Source of the DNA: an uncultured Collinsella sp.
GTDB taxonomy: Bacteria > Actinomycetota > Coriobacteriia > Coriobacteriales > Coriobacteriaceae
Direction of reading: 5' to 3'
Length of the DNA: 64,000 bases
Assembly (NCBI GenBank): GCA_958437935.1
Contig: CAUBPS010000006.1
Coordinates: forward strand, 51,200-115,199
In this document: positions 32,541-40,776 of the stretch, one piece after another
How positions within the stretch are numbered: position 1 is the first letter of the stretch
How the letters are laid out: every line of letters starts with the position of its first letter
The notes under the pieces: generated by a model
What the model saw: only the letters and a program-made list of their open reading frames with translations
Databases searched by the model: none
Told to the model about the DNA's origin: nothing
Translations under genes and position numbers: made by a program

Positions 32541-33080
32541 ATGGATGCCCGCAAGGCAAAAAGCCGCGCTGCCATCGTTTCGGCGTTCTCCGAGCTGCTG
32601 CGCGAAGAGGACTACGGCAAGATCACCGTCGGCGACATCATCGCGCGCGCCCACGTAGGCCGCGCGACATTCTACGGCCTCTTTAAGAGCAAAGACGACC
32701 TACTGTCCGAGCTCGTGAGCGACATCTGCACCCACGCCCTCGACGACGATGGTACGCCGCTCGACGACCCACTCGTGCAAGTCGAGCATATCCTCAACAA
32801 CCTCTGGGAACGCCGTCAGGGCGTTCGAGCCCTCGTAGCCGGCGCCGGCTCACGCGTCTTCGCCGACTGCCTCCGCAAGACCATCATGTCGCGCGCAGCC
32901 GAAACCGTCCCCGTCGACCCCGCAGGCCCCGCCGCCACCATGGACCGCAGCTTCTTACTACACCACATAGCCTCAAGCTTCGTAGGAATGGTCCAATGGT
33001 GGGCCTGGCACAACTTCCAAGCAGCCAAAGCCGACGTAGCCAAAGACTACCTCTCAGCCATAAAACCCCTCTTCAACTAA
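32541..33080 (+). CDS. TetR/AcrR-family regulator in the lar operon
   Basis: 179 residues. The N-terminal helix-turn-helix (KITVGDIIARAHVGRATFYGLFKSKDDLL) is canonical; the remainder is the ligand domain with a Trp-rich end (FVGMVQWWAWHNFQAAK). Begins two bases after the larC stop, so it is translated from the same message and probably controls it. Compared with the GC-ending codons elsewhere, the last ~40 codons use many A-ending ones, hinting at a separate origin. Its operator may be the dyad at 30756-30789. Confidence 0.9.
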   Translation: MDARKAKSRAAIVSAFSELLREEDYGKITVGDIIARAHVGRATFYGLFKSKDDLLSELVSDICTHALDDDGTPLDDPLVQVEHILNNLWERRQGVRALVAGAGSRVFADCLRKTIMSRAAETVPVDPAGPAATMDRSFLLHHIASSFVGMVQWWAWHNFQAAKADVAKDYLSAIKPLFN

Positions 33081-33220
33081 ACGCCCCATCCCATCCCAAG
33101 GCGTCGCCCCTTCCCAAAGTACCGCTTGCATTTCAAAGCACCCAACAGCCAAGCGCCCACCACATCCAAATTCAGATATATATGTTGGGTTGCTTGTTCG
33201 AACACAGCCAAGAATGCCCA

Positions 33221-33345
33221 GGGCTCGGTAGGGGTTAACTTTCCAACGCACTCCGCAGGACGCAAAAAGGCTCGCCGCACGAAGTGCGCAGCGAGCCTTT
33301 TTGCATGTCCGAGGACGCGTTGGAAAGTTAACCCCTACCGAGCCC
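33221..33345. repeat. Variable-arm palindrome, copy 1 (29-bp perfect outer arms)
   Basis: Outer arms 33221-33249 and 33317-33345 are perfect complements over 29 bases. The 67-base centre has constant junctions ACTCCGCAGGAC and ATGTCCGAGGAC, an inner stem GCAAAAAGGCTCGC / GCGAGCCTTTTTGC and apex CGCACGAAGTGCG. The copy at 35695-35821 keeps junctions and apex but has unrelated outer arms. Lies between convergent tetR and larD, where the inner stem could end transcription in both directions. The remaining part of this 289-bp gap (33081-33220) shows nothing else. Confidence 0.9.
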
Positions 33346-33369
33346 GGACCTTATAGAGCCGTCCTTTGA

Positions 33370-34101
33370 CTAGAACATGCCCAAGAAACCATGCACAAAC
33401 AGCGCGGCCACAATAGCACCGACAAACGGAGCGATGCCAGGAACAAGCAGGCCGTACTTCCAGTTGTTGTCAGCCTTGTTCTTGATCGGCAGCACCTGAT
33501 AGGCCATGCGAGGACCAAGGTCACGAGCCTGGTTCATGGCGAAGCCGGTGATGCCGCCCATGCCCATGCCAACGGCCCAAACGATCAGGCCAACGCAGAT
33601 GGCGAGCATCAGAACGTTCTCGCCAGCGCGGCTAGCAGCGGCAAGGATGGCGCTGATGAACACGAAGGTGCAGATGGCCTCGCAGAAGAAGTTGCGGGCA
33701 TAGTTCGTGCCCTCGGTGGTGGGGTTGGTCGAGAAGATGTTGCGCTGGGCAATGGGGTCGACGACGCCCTCGGAAGCCTTGAACTCATCGGCATACATAA
33801 GCCAAGCGATTACGGCGCCCACAAAGCCGCCGAGCATATCGGCAATCATGAAGGGGATGCAGCTGCTCCACGGCACCAGACCGACGATGCACTGGGCAAG
33901 CACCATAGCCGGGTTCATGCACACGGCGCCGCCAAAGACAAACAGGCAGACCGAGATGCCAAAAGACCAGGTGGTGATGGCAAACATGTGGCCGGAGCCC
34001 TGATACTTGGTGCCCTTGAGCACGGTATCGCAGTGCACGCCCACGCCAAAGATGATCATGAGGGCAGTTGCGCCGAATTCGCAGAGGAGTTTGGTAAGCA
34101 T
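33370..34101 (-). CDS. larD: Aquaporin-family channel, LarD-like lactate channel
   Basis: 243 residues, six membrane helices. The first half-helix motif is CMNPAMV; the second is NQARD instead of NPARD, an unusual substitution. The Asp after NQAR marks the glyceroporin branch. Located 49 bases downstream of larA, as LarD is linked to lactate racemase in Lactiplantibacillus, where it conducts lactic acid. Glycerol or another small solute remains possible. A modest AAGG site precedes the ATG. Confidence 0.82.
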   Translation of the reverse strand: MLTKLLCEFGATALMIIFGVGVHCDTVLKGTKYQGSGHMFAITTWSFGISVCLFVFGGAVCMNPAMVLAQCIVGLVPWSSCIPFMIADMLGGFVGAVIAWLMYADEFKASEGVVDPIAQRNIFSTNPTTEGTNYARNFFCEAICTFVFISAILAAASRAGENVLMLAICVGLIVWAVGMGMGGITGFAMNQARDLGPRMAYQVLPIKNKADNNWKYGLLVPGIAPFVGAIVAALFVHGFLGMF

Positions 34102-34150
34102 AAAACCTTATCTTTCTTGTCAGTTAAAAACGATTCGTTTAGGCCGCGTG

Positions 34151-35431
34151 CTAGTGCTGCGCGACGACAACGCCCAGGCCATCGGGAATAACGGCAACCT
34201 TGGCATCGGCACCCTTCATCTCAAAGGCGAGCTTGAGCGCCTCCTCGATAGTGTTGACCGGCGTCATGTGCATATCCTTGAGCATCTGGTGATCGCACAG
34301 GTCGGTGACCATGATCACGGGGTGATGCGCCAGGATGCGGGCAAAGATCTGGCTCGTCCACTGATCGGGCAGGGTCTCGTCCTTGGGACGATCGATGCAG
34401 GCGCGCTCAAACTCCGCCGGATCGTTGTCGGCGATGTTGTGATAGAAGCCCTCGCCACCGTGACCGTCGGCACAACCGGCGACGTCGATGATCACGCCGC
34501 CCTCGGGAAGCGTGGCCTCGGCAGCGCACATGCCCTTCACGGCCTGATAGATGTTCTGATCGAGCGGGTAGCCGCCGTTGGTGGTGATGGCAATCTCGCA
34601 CTCAACGGGCTCAACGCCGGCAAGGCTCTTCACGAACTCACAGCCAGCCTCGTGCGCCTTGTGGATGTCGCCGGCAAAGGAGCCGATGACCTCGTGCTTG
34701 CCGTTGAGCACCACGTTGAGCACAAAGGCAAGGTGAGCCATCTCGGCGGCGGCGAACATGTCCTCGCTCACGTGGTTGTGGCACAGGTTGCCGGCACGCG
34801 AGTGGGAATCGTTCACAAACTGGCCGTTGTGGTTGTACATGATGGTCTTGTAGCTGGCGATGCCAGGCAGGACGGACTTGCGGCTACCAGAGAAACCGGC
34901 AAAGAAATGCGGCTCAATGAAGCCCTCGGCAAGCAGCAGATCGCAATCGGCAGCAATCTTGTTGATGATGCACTCGCCACCAGAAGGCAGGGTACCGATC
35001 TTTTTCATCATGCTGTCGTCGGTCGCGACATGCATGACGATCTCCTCGTTAGCGACGATCTCCTCGCCGTACTTGTTAACGAGTTCCTCGTGCGTCGAGG
35101 GTCGATGCATGCCGGTCGCGACCAGGATGCGCACACGTGCCTCGGGAGCGGCAGCGTGGATGTGATGCAGCAGAATAGGCATCGTCACACGCGAGGGAAC
35201 GGGACGCGTATGGTCGGAGCTAATGATGACGATATCCTTCTTGCCAGCACAAAGCTCCTCGAGCGAAGGCGAGCCATAAGGGTTGGCAAGCGACTCCTCT
35301 ACCAGCTCTTCCTGAGATTTTGTAGTCTTAAACTCGTTTTGATGACCTTCCATCACACCCGCGAAGTTCTTATCCTCGAGCTCCAGATGCAACGTCTTGT
35401 GGTCAAACGGCAGTTCACATTCAAACAATGA
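34151..35431 (-). CDS. larA: Lactate racemase LarA family (nickel-pincer enzyme)
   Basis: 426 residues if the TTG at 35431 is the start; there is no ATG in the right place. With this start His108 (ATGMHRP), His174 (IEPHFFAGF), Lys184 (GSRKSVL) and His200 fall on exactly the numbers of the characterised lactobacillar LarA, where Lys184 holds the nickel-pincer cofactor. That agreement supports both start and function. The enzyme interconverts D- and L-lactate, or a related 2-hydroxy acid in relatives. GAGGG lies about 9 bases upstream of the TTG. Operon with larD; convergent to larB-larC-tetR. Confidence 0.92.
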   Translation of the reverse strand, partial: SLFECELPFDHKTLHLELEDKNFAGVMEGHQNEFKTTKSQEELVEESLANPYGSPSLEELCAGKKDIVIISSDHTRPVPSRVTMPILLHHIHAAAPEARVRILVATGMHRPSTHEELVNKYGEEIVANEEIVMHVATDDSMMKKIGTLPSGGECIINKIAADCDLLLAEGFIEPHFFAGFSGSRKSVLPGIASYKTIMYNHNGQFVNDSHSRAGNLCHNHVSEDMFAAAEMAHLAFVLNVVLNGKHEVIGSFAGDIHKAHEAGCEFVKSLAGVEPVECEIAITTNGGYPLDQNIYQAVKGMCAAEATLPEGGVIIDVAGCADGHGGEGFYHNIADNDPAEFERACIDRPKDETLPDQWTSQIFARILAHHPVIMVTDLCDHQMLKDMHMTPVNTIEEALKLAFEMKGADAKVAVIPDGLGVVVAQH

Positions 35432-35564
35432 TGAGCGCCCTCTTCCTTTCAACTGACACACTAGATAAACCGTTGGAAGGATACGCCGCTCACCGAAAAA
35501 CACCACCGTCCACCGACTCATTAACACAACGTTCATATTTGACCCACAACAAAACAACCGCGAT

Positions 35565-35590
35565 CCCAAACGGGACCGCGGCCGCTACAG
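35565..35590. terminator. Hairpin upstream of larA
   Basis: CCGCGATCCC / GGGACCGCGG stem with AAAC loop. It sits in the 411-bp gap between larA and ppc, which otherwise contains the larA leader and the palindrome at 35695-35821. Confidence 0.5.
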
Positions 35591-35694
35591 TCGTAAGTCA
35601 AGAAGCGCCACATGCATCTCAATCCCGATCGATAAGACGCGAAGCGCACCATCCTTCCCCCCAGCCAGTAATCCGCCGAAGACCGGACATCGCA

Positions 35695-35821
35695 GGGCCC
35701 GCCGTATGTTTACTTCCCGGCGCACTCCGCAGGACGCAAGAAGCCCTCGCCGCACGAAGTGCGCAGCGAGGGCTTCTTGCATGTCCGAGGACGCGCCGGG
35801 AAGTAAACATACGGCGGGCCC
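35695..35821. repeat. Variable-arm palindrome, copy 2 (29-bp perfect outer arms)
   Basis: Outer arms 35695-35723 and 35793-35821 are perfect 29-base complements, with no similarity to the arms at 33221-33345. The 69-base centre keeps the same junctions (ACTCCGCAGGAC, ATGTCCGAGGAC) and apex (CGCACGAAGTGCG); the inner stem changes to GCAAGAAGCCCTCGC / GCGAGGGCTTCTTGC with full pairing retained. Lies 22 bases past the ppc stop. Confidence 0.9.
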
Positions 35822-35842
35822 GGACGACTACAGGGCTATCGA

Positions 35843-38656
35843 TTACCCCGTGTTCTGGAGACCTGCCGAGACGCCGGTCACAGTCGAAAGAATCAGGCTC
35901 ATGTACTCGGCCTTCTTCTCCTCGGCCATCTCGTCCTGGTTCATACGCACCTCGCGAAGGGCGCGGACCTGGGCGATGGACAGGGCGTCGACGTAGGGAT
36001 TACGCACACGGACGGCGCAGCCGAGCACACGGCGGCGCTGCAGCGGCCATTCGTCACCGACGATGGCAAGAACCCACTTACGCGTGAGCTGCATCTCGGT
36101 GAAGACCTTCTCGGACAAATCCTGGCGATCGCCTAGGTGCAGGTACATCTTGGCGATGCGCTGGTCGGTCTTGGCGATCGACATCTCGATGTTGTCGATA
36201 AAGGTGCGGAAGAACGGCCACTCCTGGTAGGCAGCCTTGAGCTGGTCAAGGTCGCCAAACTGCTCGCAGGCGGTGCCCAGGCCGTACCAAGCGGCCAGGT
36301 TAATGCGCGCCTGGCTCCAGCTGAAGATCCACGGAATGGTACGCAGGTCGTCGAGCGACTTGGCACCCAAACCGCGCTTGGCCGGGCGCGAGCCAATCGG
36401 CAGCAGACCGACCTCGGTCAGCGGCGTCACGGTCGAGAACCACGGTGTAAAGTCCTCGGTGTTCAGCAGGTCCAGATAGCGCTCGTGGCTTACGGCGTTG
36501 AGCTTCTCGGCCATATCCCAGAACTTCTGCGTGGTCTCGGTGTTGGTCTTCTCGACGCTCGGAGCCGACTGCAAAAGCGTTGCGGCGGCAACGGACTCAA
36601 CATGGCGCTGAGCCAGCGTGCGGTTGCCGTAACGGGCAAAGATGACCTCGCCCTGCTCGGTGAGCTTAAAGAAGCAGTTGACCGAACCCTTGGGCTGCGC
36701 CAGCACGGCCTTGTTGGCCGGACCGCCGCCACGGCCCACGGCACCGCCGCGACCGTGCATGAGCACCAGGTCGATATCGTTCTTCTCGGCCCACTTGGCA
36801 ATGCGCTCCTGCGCGGAGTGCAGCGCGAGCATGGCCGTGGTAGGACCGGCATCCTTGGAGGAGTCGGAATAGCCCAGCATGACCTCCATGCGTCGGTTGG
36901 TCTGGGCAAGGCGCTTCTGCACCACGGGCAGCGTAAGCATCTGGTCGAGCACGTCGACGCAGCCCTCGAGGTCCTCGAGCTGCTCAAACAGCGGGATCAC
37001 GTCGAGCTCGGGGACATCCTCCTCGTGTGCAAAGGACAGGTGGGCAAGCTCAAAGACGTCGGCCACATGCTGGGCGCTCTTGGTGAACGAGATGATGTAG
37101 CGGTGCGCCATCTTCTTGCCGTAGCGCTTTTGGATGGAACCGATGGCACGGAAGGTATCGATGACCTCGCGCGTCATGGGCTGCAGGTCGCCATGGATAC
37201 CGTTCTCGTGGATATCCTTGAGGGCGCGGGCATGCACCACGGAGTGCTGACGGAACTCCATCTCGACCATATGGAAGCCGAAGGACTCGACCTGCCAGAT
37301 GATGGTCTGGACCGGGCCGTAGGCAGCACGGACGGCACCGCAGGCGGCCAGGGAGCGCTGAACGACACGCAGGTCATCCAGGAACTCATCGGCGCTGTGA
37401 TACATGGTGTCGGTGATGCGACGAACGGTGGCGTTCAGACGATCTGCCATGACGAGCATGACGGCGCGATGCGGCTCGTGCTCGGAGATCAACTCGGCGC
37501 GTGCGGTGTACTGGGTGCTCATCTCGACCTGATGGTTCCACAGGTTGATGAGCTCGGCAGACGGCTTGCTGTAGGTGGCCTCGAGCGTGAGGTTGCGGCC
37601 GATGCGGCGGCACTTGTCCTCGAGCTTGAGCACCATGTGGGTGAAGTACTTGGCGGCGACCTCACGGCTCACCTTGGCGGTGACGTTGGGGTTACCGTCG
37701 CGGTCGGAACCGATCCAGCTGCCGGGATGGAAGAACGCCGGGCACAGCGGCGGCACGGTACCCGCCTTGTCGCCCAGCACCCAGTCGTCAAAACGACGAT
37801 AGATAACGGGGATGACGTCGAACAGCGTGTTATCGAAGATGTCGATGATGGTATCGGCTTCCTCGACCGGCGTGGGCTTCTTGAGCGCGATGGGGCTCGT
37901 ACGCACCAGGGCGTCGATTTCCTGCAGCATATGGCGCTCGTTCTCCACTAGGTCGGAGCCGCCCAGGCGCGGACGCTCCTCCAGCAGGTTGGAAATACGG
38001 CGAATCTTGCCCTCGACGGCCTTACGACGGGCCTCGGTGGGATGTGCGGTAAAGACAGGGTGGAACTCCAGCTTGTCGAGCAGCTCGTTGGCGCCCTCGA
38101 CACCCATCTCGTTTACCAACTGGTGATAGGCGACGGTGAGCTCGTTGGCGGGATCGACCTCGGTATCGGTCGATGCGCCGGCCTCGCGCTCGCGCAGCTG
38201 CGCCACGCGGTAGTTCTCCTCCGACAGGTTTGCCAGATGGAAGAAGCTCGTAAAGGCGCGGACGATAACCTGCTGCTTATCGAGCGGCAGACTGTCGATC
38301 AGATCAACGACCTCGCGAAACGCCACGGCGGTGGGCTCGTCGGCAGTGGGCACGCCCTGCTCGTCGACGGACTCGTCGGCAGCACGGGTGCCGGGGTTTC
38401 CGGCGTTGGCCACAATCTCGGCTGTCAAAATCTTGTCGAACAGGTCCGCGATCTCGGGATCATACTCGCTAAGCACACGGCGCTCCAGGCGCAAGAACAG
38501 CGCCAGATTGTCGCGCAGCTCCTCGGGGATCTCGATCTCAGCGAGACGCTCCTTGGATTCGGCATTCGAGCCGATTCGGTTAACGAGGCGGTTGACCACG
38601 GCAGCGACGCGCGCCGCGGCTTCGGGTACAGACTGGTTGCTTAGGTTCTCAGCCAC
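35843..38656 (-). CDS. ppc: Phosphoenolpyruvate carboxylase
   Basis: 937 residues. Carboxylates PEP to oxaloacetate to refill central metabolism. Catalytic landmarks: FTAHPTEARRK (His138 region), VMLGYSDSSKDAG, the Gly-rich MHGRGGAVGRGGGPAN loop and the invariant C-terminal QNTG. I favour the GTG at 38656 (GGAGG 4 bases upstream); an ATG at 38668 would sit directly on another GGAGG. A consensus -10 TATAAT is at 38701-38706 on the minus strand. Confidence 0.96.
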   Translation of the reverse strand: MAENLSNQSVPEAAARVAAVVNRLVNRIGSNAESKERLAEIEIPEELRDNLALFLRLERRVLSEYDPEIADLFDKILTAEIVANAGNPGTRAADESVDEQGVPTADEPTAVAFREVVDLIDSLPLDKQQVIVRAFTSFFHLANLSEENYRVAQLREREAGASTDTEVDPANELTVAYHQLVNEMGVEGANELLDKLEFHPVFTAHPTEARRKAVEGKIRRISNLLEERPRLGGSDLVENERHMLQEIDALVRTSPIALKKPTPVEEADTIIDIFDNTLFDVIPVIYRRFDDWVLGDKAGTVPPLCPAFFHPGSWIGSDRDGNPNVTAKVSREVAAKYFTHMVLKLEDKCRRIGRNLTLEATYSKPSAELINLWNHQVEMSTQYTARAELISEHEPHRAVMLVMADRLNATVRRITDTMYHSADEFLDDLRVVQRSLAACGAVRAAYGPVQTIIWQVESFGFHMVEMEFRQHSVVHARALKDIHENGIHGDLQPMTREVIDTFRAIGSIQKRYGKKMAHRYIISFTKSAQHVADVFELAHLSFAHEEDVPELDVIPLFEQLEDLEGCVDVLDQMLTLPVVQKRLAQTNRRMEVMLGYSDSSKDAGPTTAMLALHSAQERIAKWAEKNDIDLVLMHGRGGAVGRGGGPANKAVLAQPKGSVNCFFKLTEQGEVIFARYGNRTLAQRHVESVAAATLLQSAPSVEKTNTETTQKFWDMAEKLNAVSHERYLDLLNTEDFTPWFSTVTPLTEVGLLPIGSRPAKRGLGAKSLDDLRTIPWIFSWSQARINLAAWYGLGTACEQFGDLDQLKAAYQEWPFFRTFIDNIEMSIAKTDQRIAKMYLHLGDRQDLSEKVFTEMQLTRKWVLAIVGDEWPLQRRRVLGCAVRVRNPYVDALSIAQVRALREVRMNQDEMAEEKKAEYMSLILSTVTGVSAGLQNTG

Positions 38657-38700
38657 GTTTCCTCCCATTCCTCCTTCTATGCACGTAACATGCGGTATTC

Positions 38701-38762
38701 ATTATAGGCGCTTGCGAAATACTTTCGACACTGATTGCGCTTTACCACACAAAAGTATTTTC
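38701..38762 (-). promoter_or_regulatory. ppc: ppc promoter with operator-like inverted repeat
   Basis: Minus strand TATAAT (38701-38706) is a perfect -10. Upstream, GAAATACTTT and AAAGTATTTT at about 38715-38762 form an inverted repeat spanning the -35 region, a good place for a repressor or activator. Confidence 0.5.
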
Positions 38763-38820
38763 TGCATTGCAAGGGTTTTTGCTCTAAATGGTCGTATTTC
38801 TCGGTGGACGGCATACACAA

Positions 38821-38856
38821 ACGGGGGCATTCCGCATAAATGCGAAACACCCCCGT
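38821..38856 (-). terminator. Terminator after hisS
   Basis: ACGGGGG / CCCCCGT closing stem with inner GCAT pairs; followed by TTTGTG on the minus strand, 57 bases past the stop. Confidence 0.75.
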
Positions 38857-38913
38857 AACAATCGCTCGCAATGGACGAGACACTCAAGCGGACCCGCAGC
38901 TCAAAATGATGCG

Positions 38914-40227
38914 CTACAGGCGCTCGCGAACCGCCTCGACGACGTTGGCCAGATCGGCAAGGACCTCTTCATGGCTCTCCATGTCGCGCACCTTGACCTT
39001 GCCGGCGGCAAGCTCGTCGCCACCCAGGACCAAAATGAGCTTGGCGCCAACCTTGTCGGCCTGCTTAAACTGAGCTTTGAGCGAACGACCCTGGTAGTCG
39101 GCCTCGGTCACGATGCCAGCGGCGCGAAGCTCCTGCGTGATGGCAAAGACGTTCTGGCGCAGCTCCTTGCCGGCGTTGGCGACGTAGACGCACGGGGCCT
39201 CCTCGGCACCCAAGTCGTTACCAAAGGCCTGCAGGGCCAGCAGGGCGCGCTCAAAACCGACAGCGAAGCCGACGCCCGCCGTGGGCTTGCCACCCTCGAG
39301 CTCGACCAGACCGTCATAGCGACCGCCGCCACCAATGGAGCCGACACCGGCGCCGGGAGCCTCGACCTCAAAGACGGTACGGGTGTAGTAGTCCAGACCA
39401 CGCACCAGTGTGGGATCTTCGACATACTCGATACCGGCGGCATCCAGATAGCGCTTGACCTGCTCGTAGTGCTCGCGGCACTCGTCGCACAGGTTGTCGC
39501 CCATCAGCGGCGCGTCGGCCATGATCTCGCGGCAGTGGTCGTTCTTGCAGTCGAAGGCACGCAGCGGGTTGAGCTCGGCGCGCTCGCGGCACTCGTCACA
39601 CATCTCGTCAGCGTGATCGAGGATAAACTGCTTGACCTGCTCGCGGTAAGCCGGACGGCACTGAGCGTCGCCCATCGAGTTAATGAGCAGACGGAGCTTG
39701 GAAAGATCGAAGCCCAGGCGCTTGTAAAACTCCATGAGCATGATGATGCACTCGGCGTCTGCCGCCGGATCGGGAGCGCCGAGCCACTCGATGCCCACCT
39801 GATGGAACTGGCGCAAGCGGCCCTTCTGGGGACGCTCGCCACGGAACATGGCCTCGGCGTAGTAAGCCTTAAACGGCGTGGAGCCCTGGGGCACCAAGTT
39901 GTTCTCCACGACGGCGCGCACCACGCCAGCCGTGCCCTCGGGACGAAGCGCCAGGCGCTGCTTGGGCTTGAGCTTAGTATCGGTGCCCTCGGTAAAGACG
40001 CGCTCCAGGTTGGCGCCGCTAAACACGCGGAACATCTCCTTGCGCACGACGTCGGTCGACTGGCCGATGCCGTGGACAAACACGTCCACCTGCTCGATGG
40101 CGGGCGTCTCGATGGGCTTAAAGCCAAACGGCTCGAACACGCCGGCAGCAATCTGCTGCATCTTTTGCCAGGCGCGCATCTCAGCGCCGATAAGGTCGCG
40201 GGTTCCCTCCGCCTTCTGTGCCTGCAT
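38914..40227 (-). CDS. hisS: Histidyl-tRNA synthetase
   Basis: 437 residues. Class II enzyme with AEGTRDLIGAEM at the N-terminus, motif 2 region ALRPEGTAGVVR, the histidine-binding loop LVRGLDYYTRTVFEV and GSIGGGGRYDGL, and a C-terminal anticodon-binding domain. An ATG at 40227 is preceded by AAAGG; a TTG two codons earlier is less likely. Stand-alone gene. Upstream are three large palindromes; I see no T-box. Confidence 0.96.
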   Translation of the reverse strand: MQAQKAEGTRDLIGAEMRAWQKMQQIAAGVFEPFGFKPIETPAIEQVDVFVHGIGQSTDVVRKEMFRVFSGANLERVFTEGTDTKLKPKQRLALRPEGTAGVVRAVVENNLVPQGSTPFKAYYAEAMFRGERPQKGRLRQFHQVGIEWLGAPDPAADAECIIMLMEFYKRLGFDLSKLRLLINSMGDAQCRPAYREQVKQFILDHADEMCDECRERAELNPLRAFDCKNDHCREIMADAPLMGDNLCDECREHYEQVKRYLDAAGIEYVEDPTLVRGLDYYTRTVFEVEAPGAGVGSIGGGGRYDGLVELEGGKPTAGVGFAVGFERALLALQAFGNDLGAEEAPCVYVANAGKELRQNVFAITQELRAAGIVTEADYQGRSLKAQFKQADKVGAKLILVLGGDELAAGKVKVRDMESHEEVLADLANVVEAVRERL

Positions 40228-40291
40228 GGGCAAACACCTTTCTTTTGTATCGCGTCATAGGTAGTGGACATTATACGGCACAAAGCAGCAA

Positions 40292-40353
40292 CGCGGCGGC
40301 GTGTCTGACCGAACGAGGGTATGGGGACTCGTTCGGCCAGACACGCCGCCGCG
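40292..40353. repeat. Palindrome P1 of a three-palindrome cluster
   Basis: 26-base arms with one A-C mismatch close over GGTATGGGGA. The inner part (aCCGAACGAgGGTA ... TTCGGc) resembles that of P3 at 40431-40498, while the outer arms differ. Confidence 0.8.
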
Positions 40354-40359
40354 GTTTGT

Positions 40360-40431
40360 GATCCCTTTTCCTCCGTCCCCTTCGGATTACGTGATCCCTT
40401 GGGGACGGAGGAAAAGAGATCATTTCGTAGG
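40360..40431. repeat. Palindrome P2: inverted pair of GGGGACGGAGG repeats
   Basis: GATCCCTTTTCCTCCGTCCC at left and GGGACGGAGGAAAAGAGATC at right are inverted copies of the repeat family seen at 7963 and 13898. Together they form a BIME-like pair between P1 and P3. Confidence 0.8.
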
Positions 40432-40498
40432 CCCGTGGCTGCCCTGGAAACCGAATGACGGTACGAGCATCCATTCGGCTTCCAGGGCAGCCACGGGC
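40431..40498. repeat. Palindrome P3 of a three-palindrome cluster
   Basis: 27-base arms (GCCCGTGGCTGCCCTGGAA...) with a single A-C mismatch in the same relative place as in P1. Apex aCCGAATGAcGGTA ... TTCGGc is shared with P1; arms are different. Confidence 0.8.
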
Positions 40499-40530
40499 AG
40501 AACAGGCAAACAGGAATAGGCGGCGACCCG

Positions 40531-40767
40531 CTACTCCCCCGCCACGCTTGCGCGCAGCTTGGCGGCGATGGGCTCGGATGCCAGCAGGAACACGAGCATG
40601 ACCACGGAGCACGCCAGGCACACAATCCAGGTGCTCGCAAAGGAGCCCGTGACATCGAACAACACACCCGAGACAATGGCGCCTACGGTGCCGCCGACCA
40701 TCTCAAGCGAGGTGATGGTGCCCGTGACCTTACCCAGGTCGGCCATGCCCGCAGGCTTGAAAGGCAA
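40531..40767 (-). pseudogene. C-terminal remnant of an MFS transporter
   Basis: A 78-codon frame (ADLGKVTGTITSLEMVGGTVGAIVSGVLFDVTG...) encodes the last two to three membrane helices of an MFS transporter and its tail. The N-terminal ten helices are missing; the frame begins 9 bases after the stop of the amidohydrolase gene, so a deletion probably joined the two. The remnant has no good ribosome binding site at its first Met (40767). Confidence 0.7.
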
Positions 40768-40776
40768 GGTTGGGTG

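Noticed and set aside
33126..33356. Small protein encoded across the palindrome at 33221-33345
   Set aside because: Short frames exist on both strands because the sequence is self-complementary; none has a ribosome binding site.
36137..37951. 604-codon plus-strand open frame
   Set aside because: Antisense to ppc, whose catalytic motifs are complete; a shadow.
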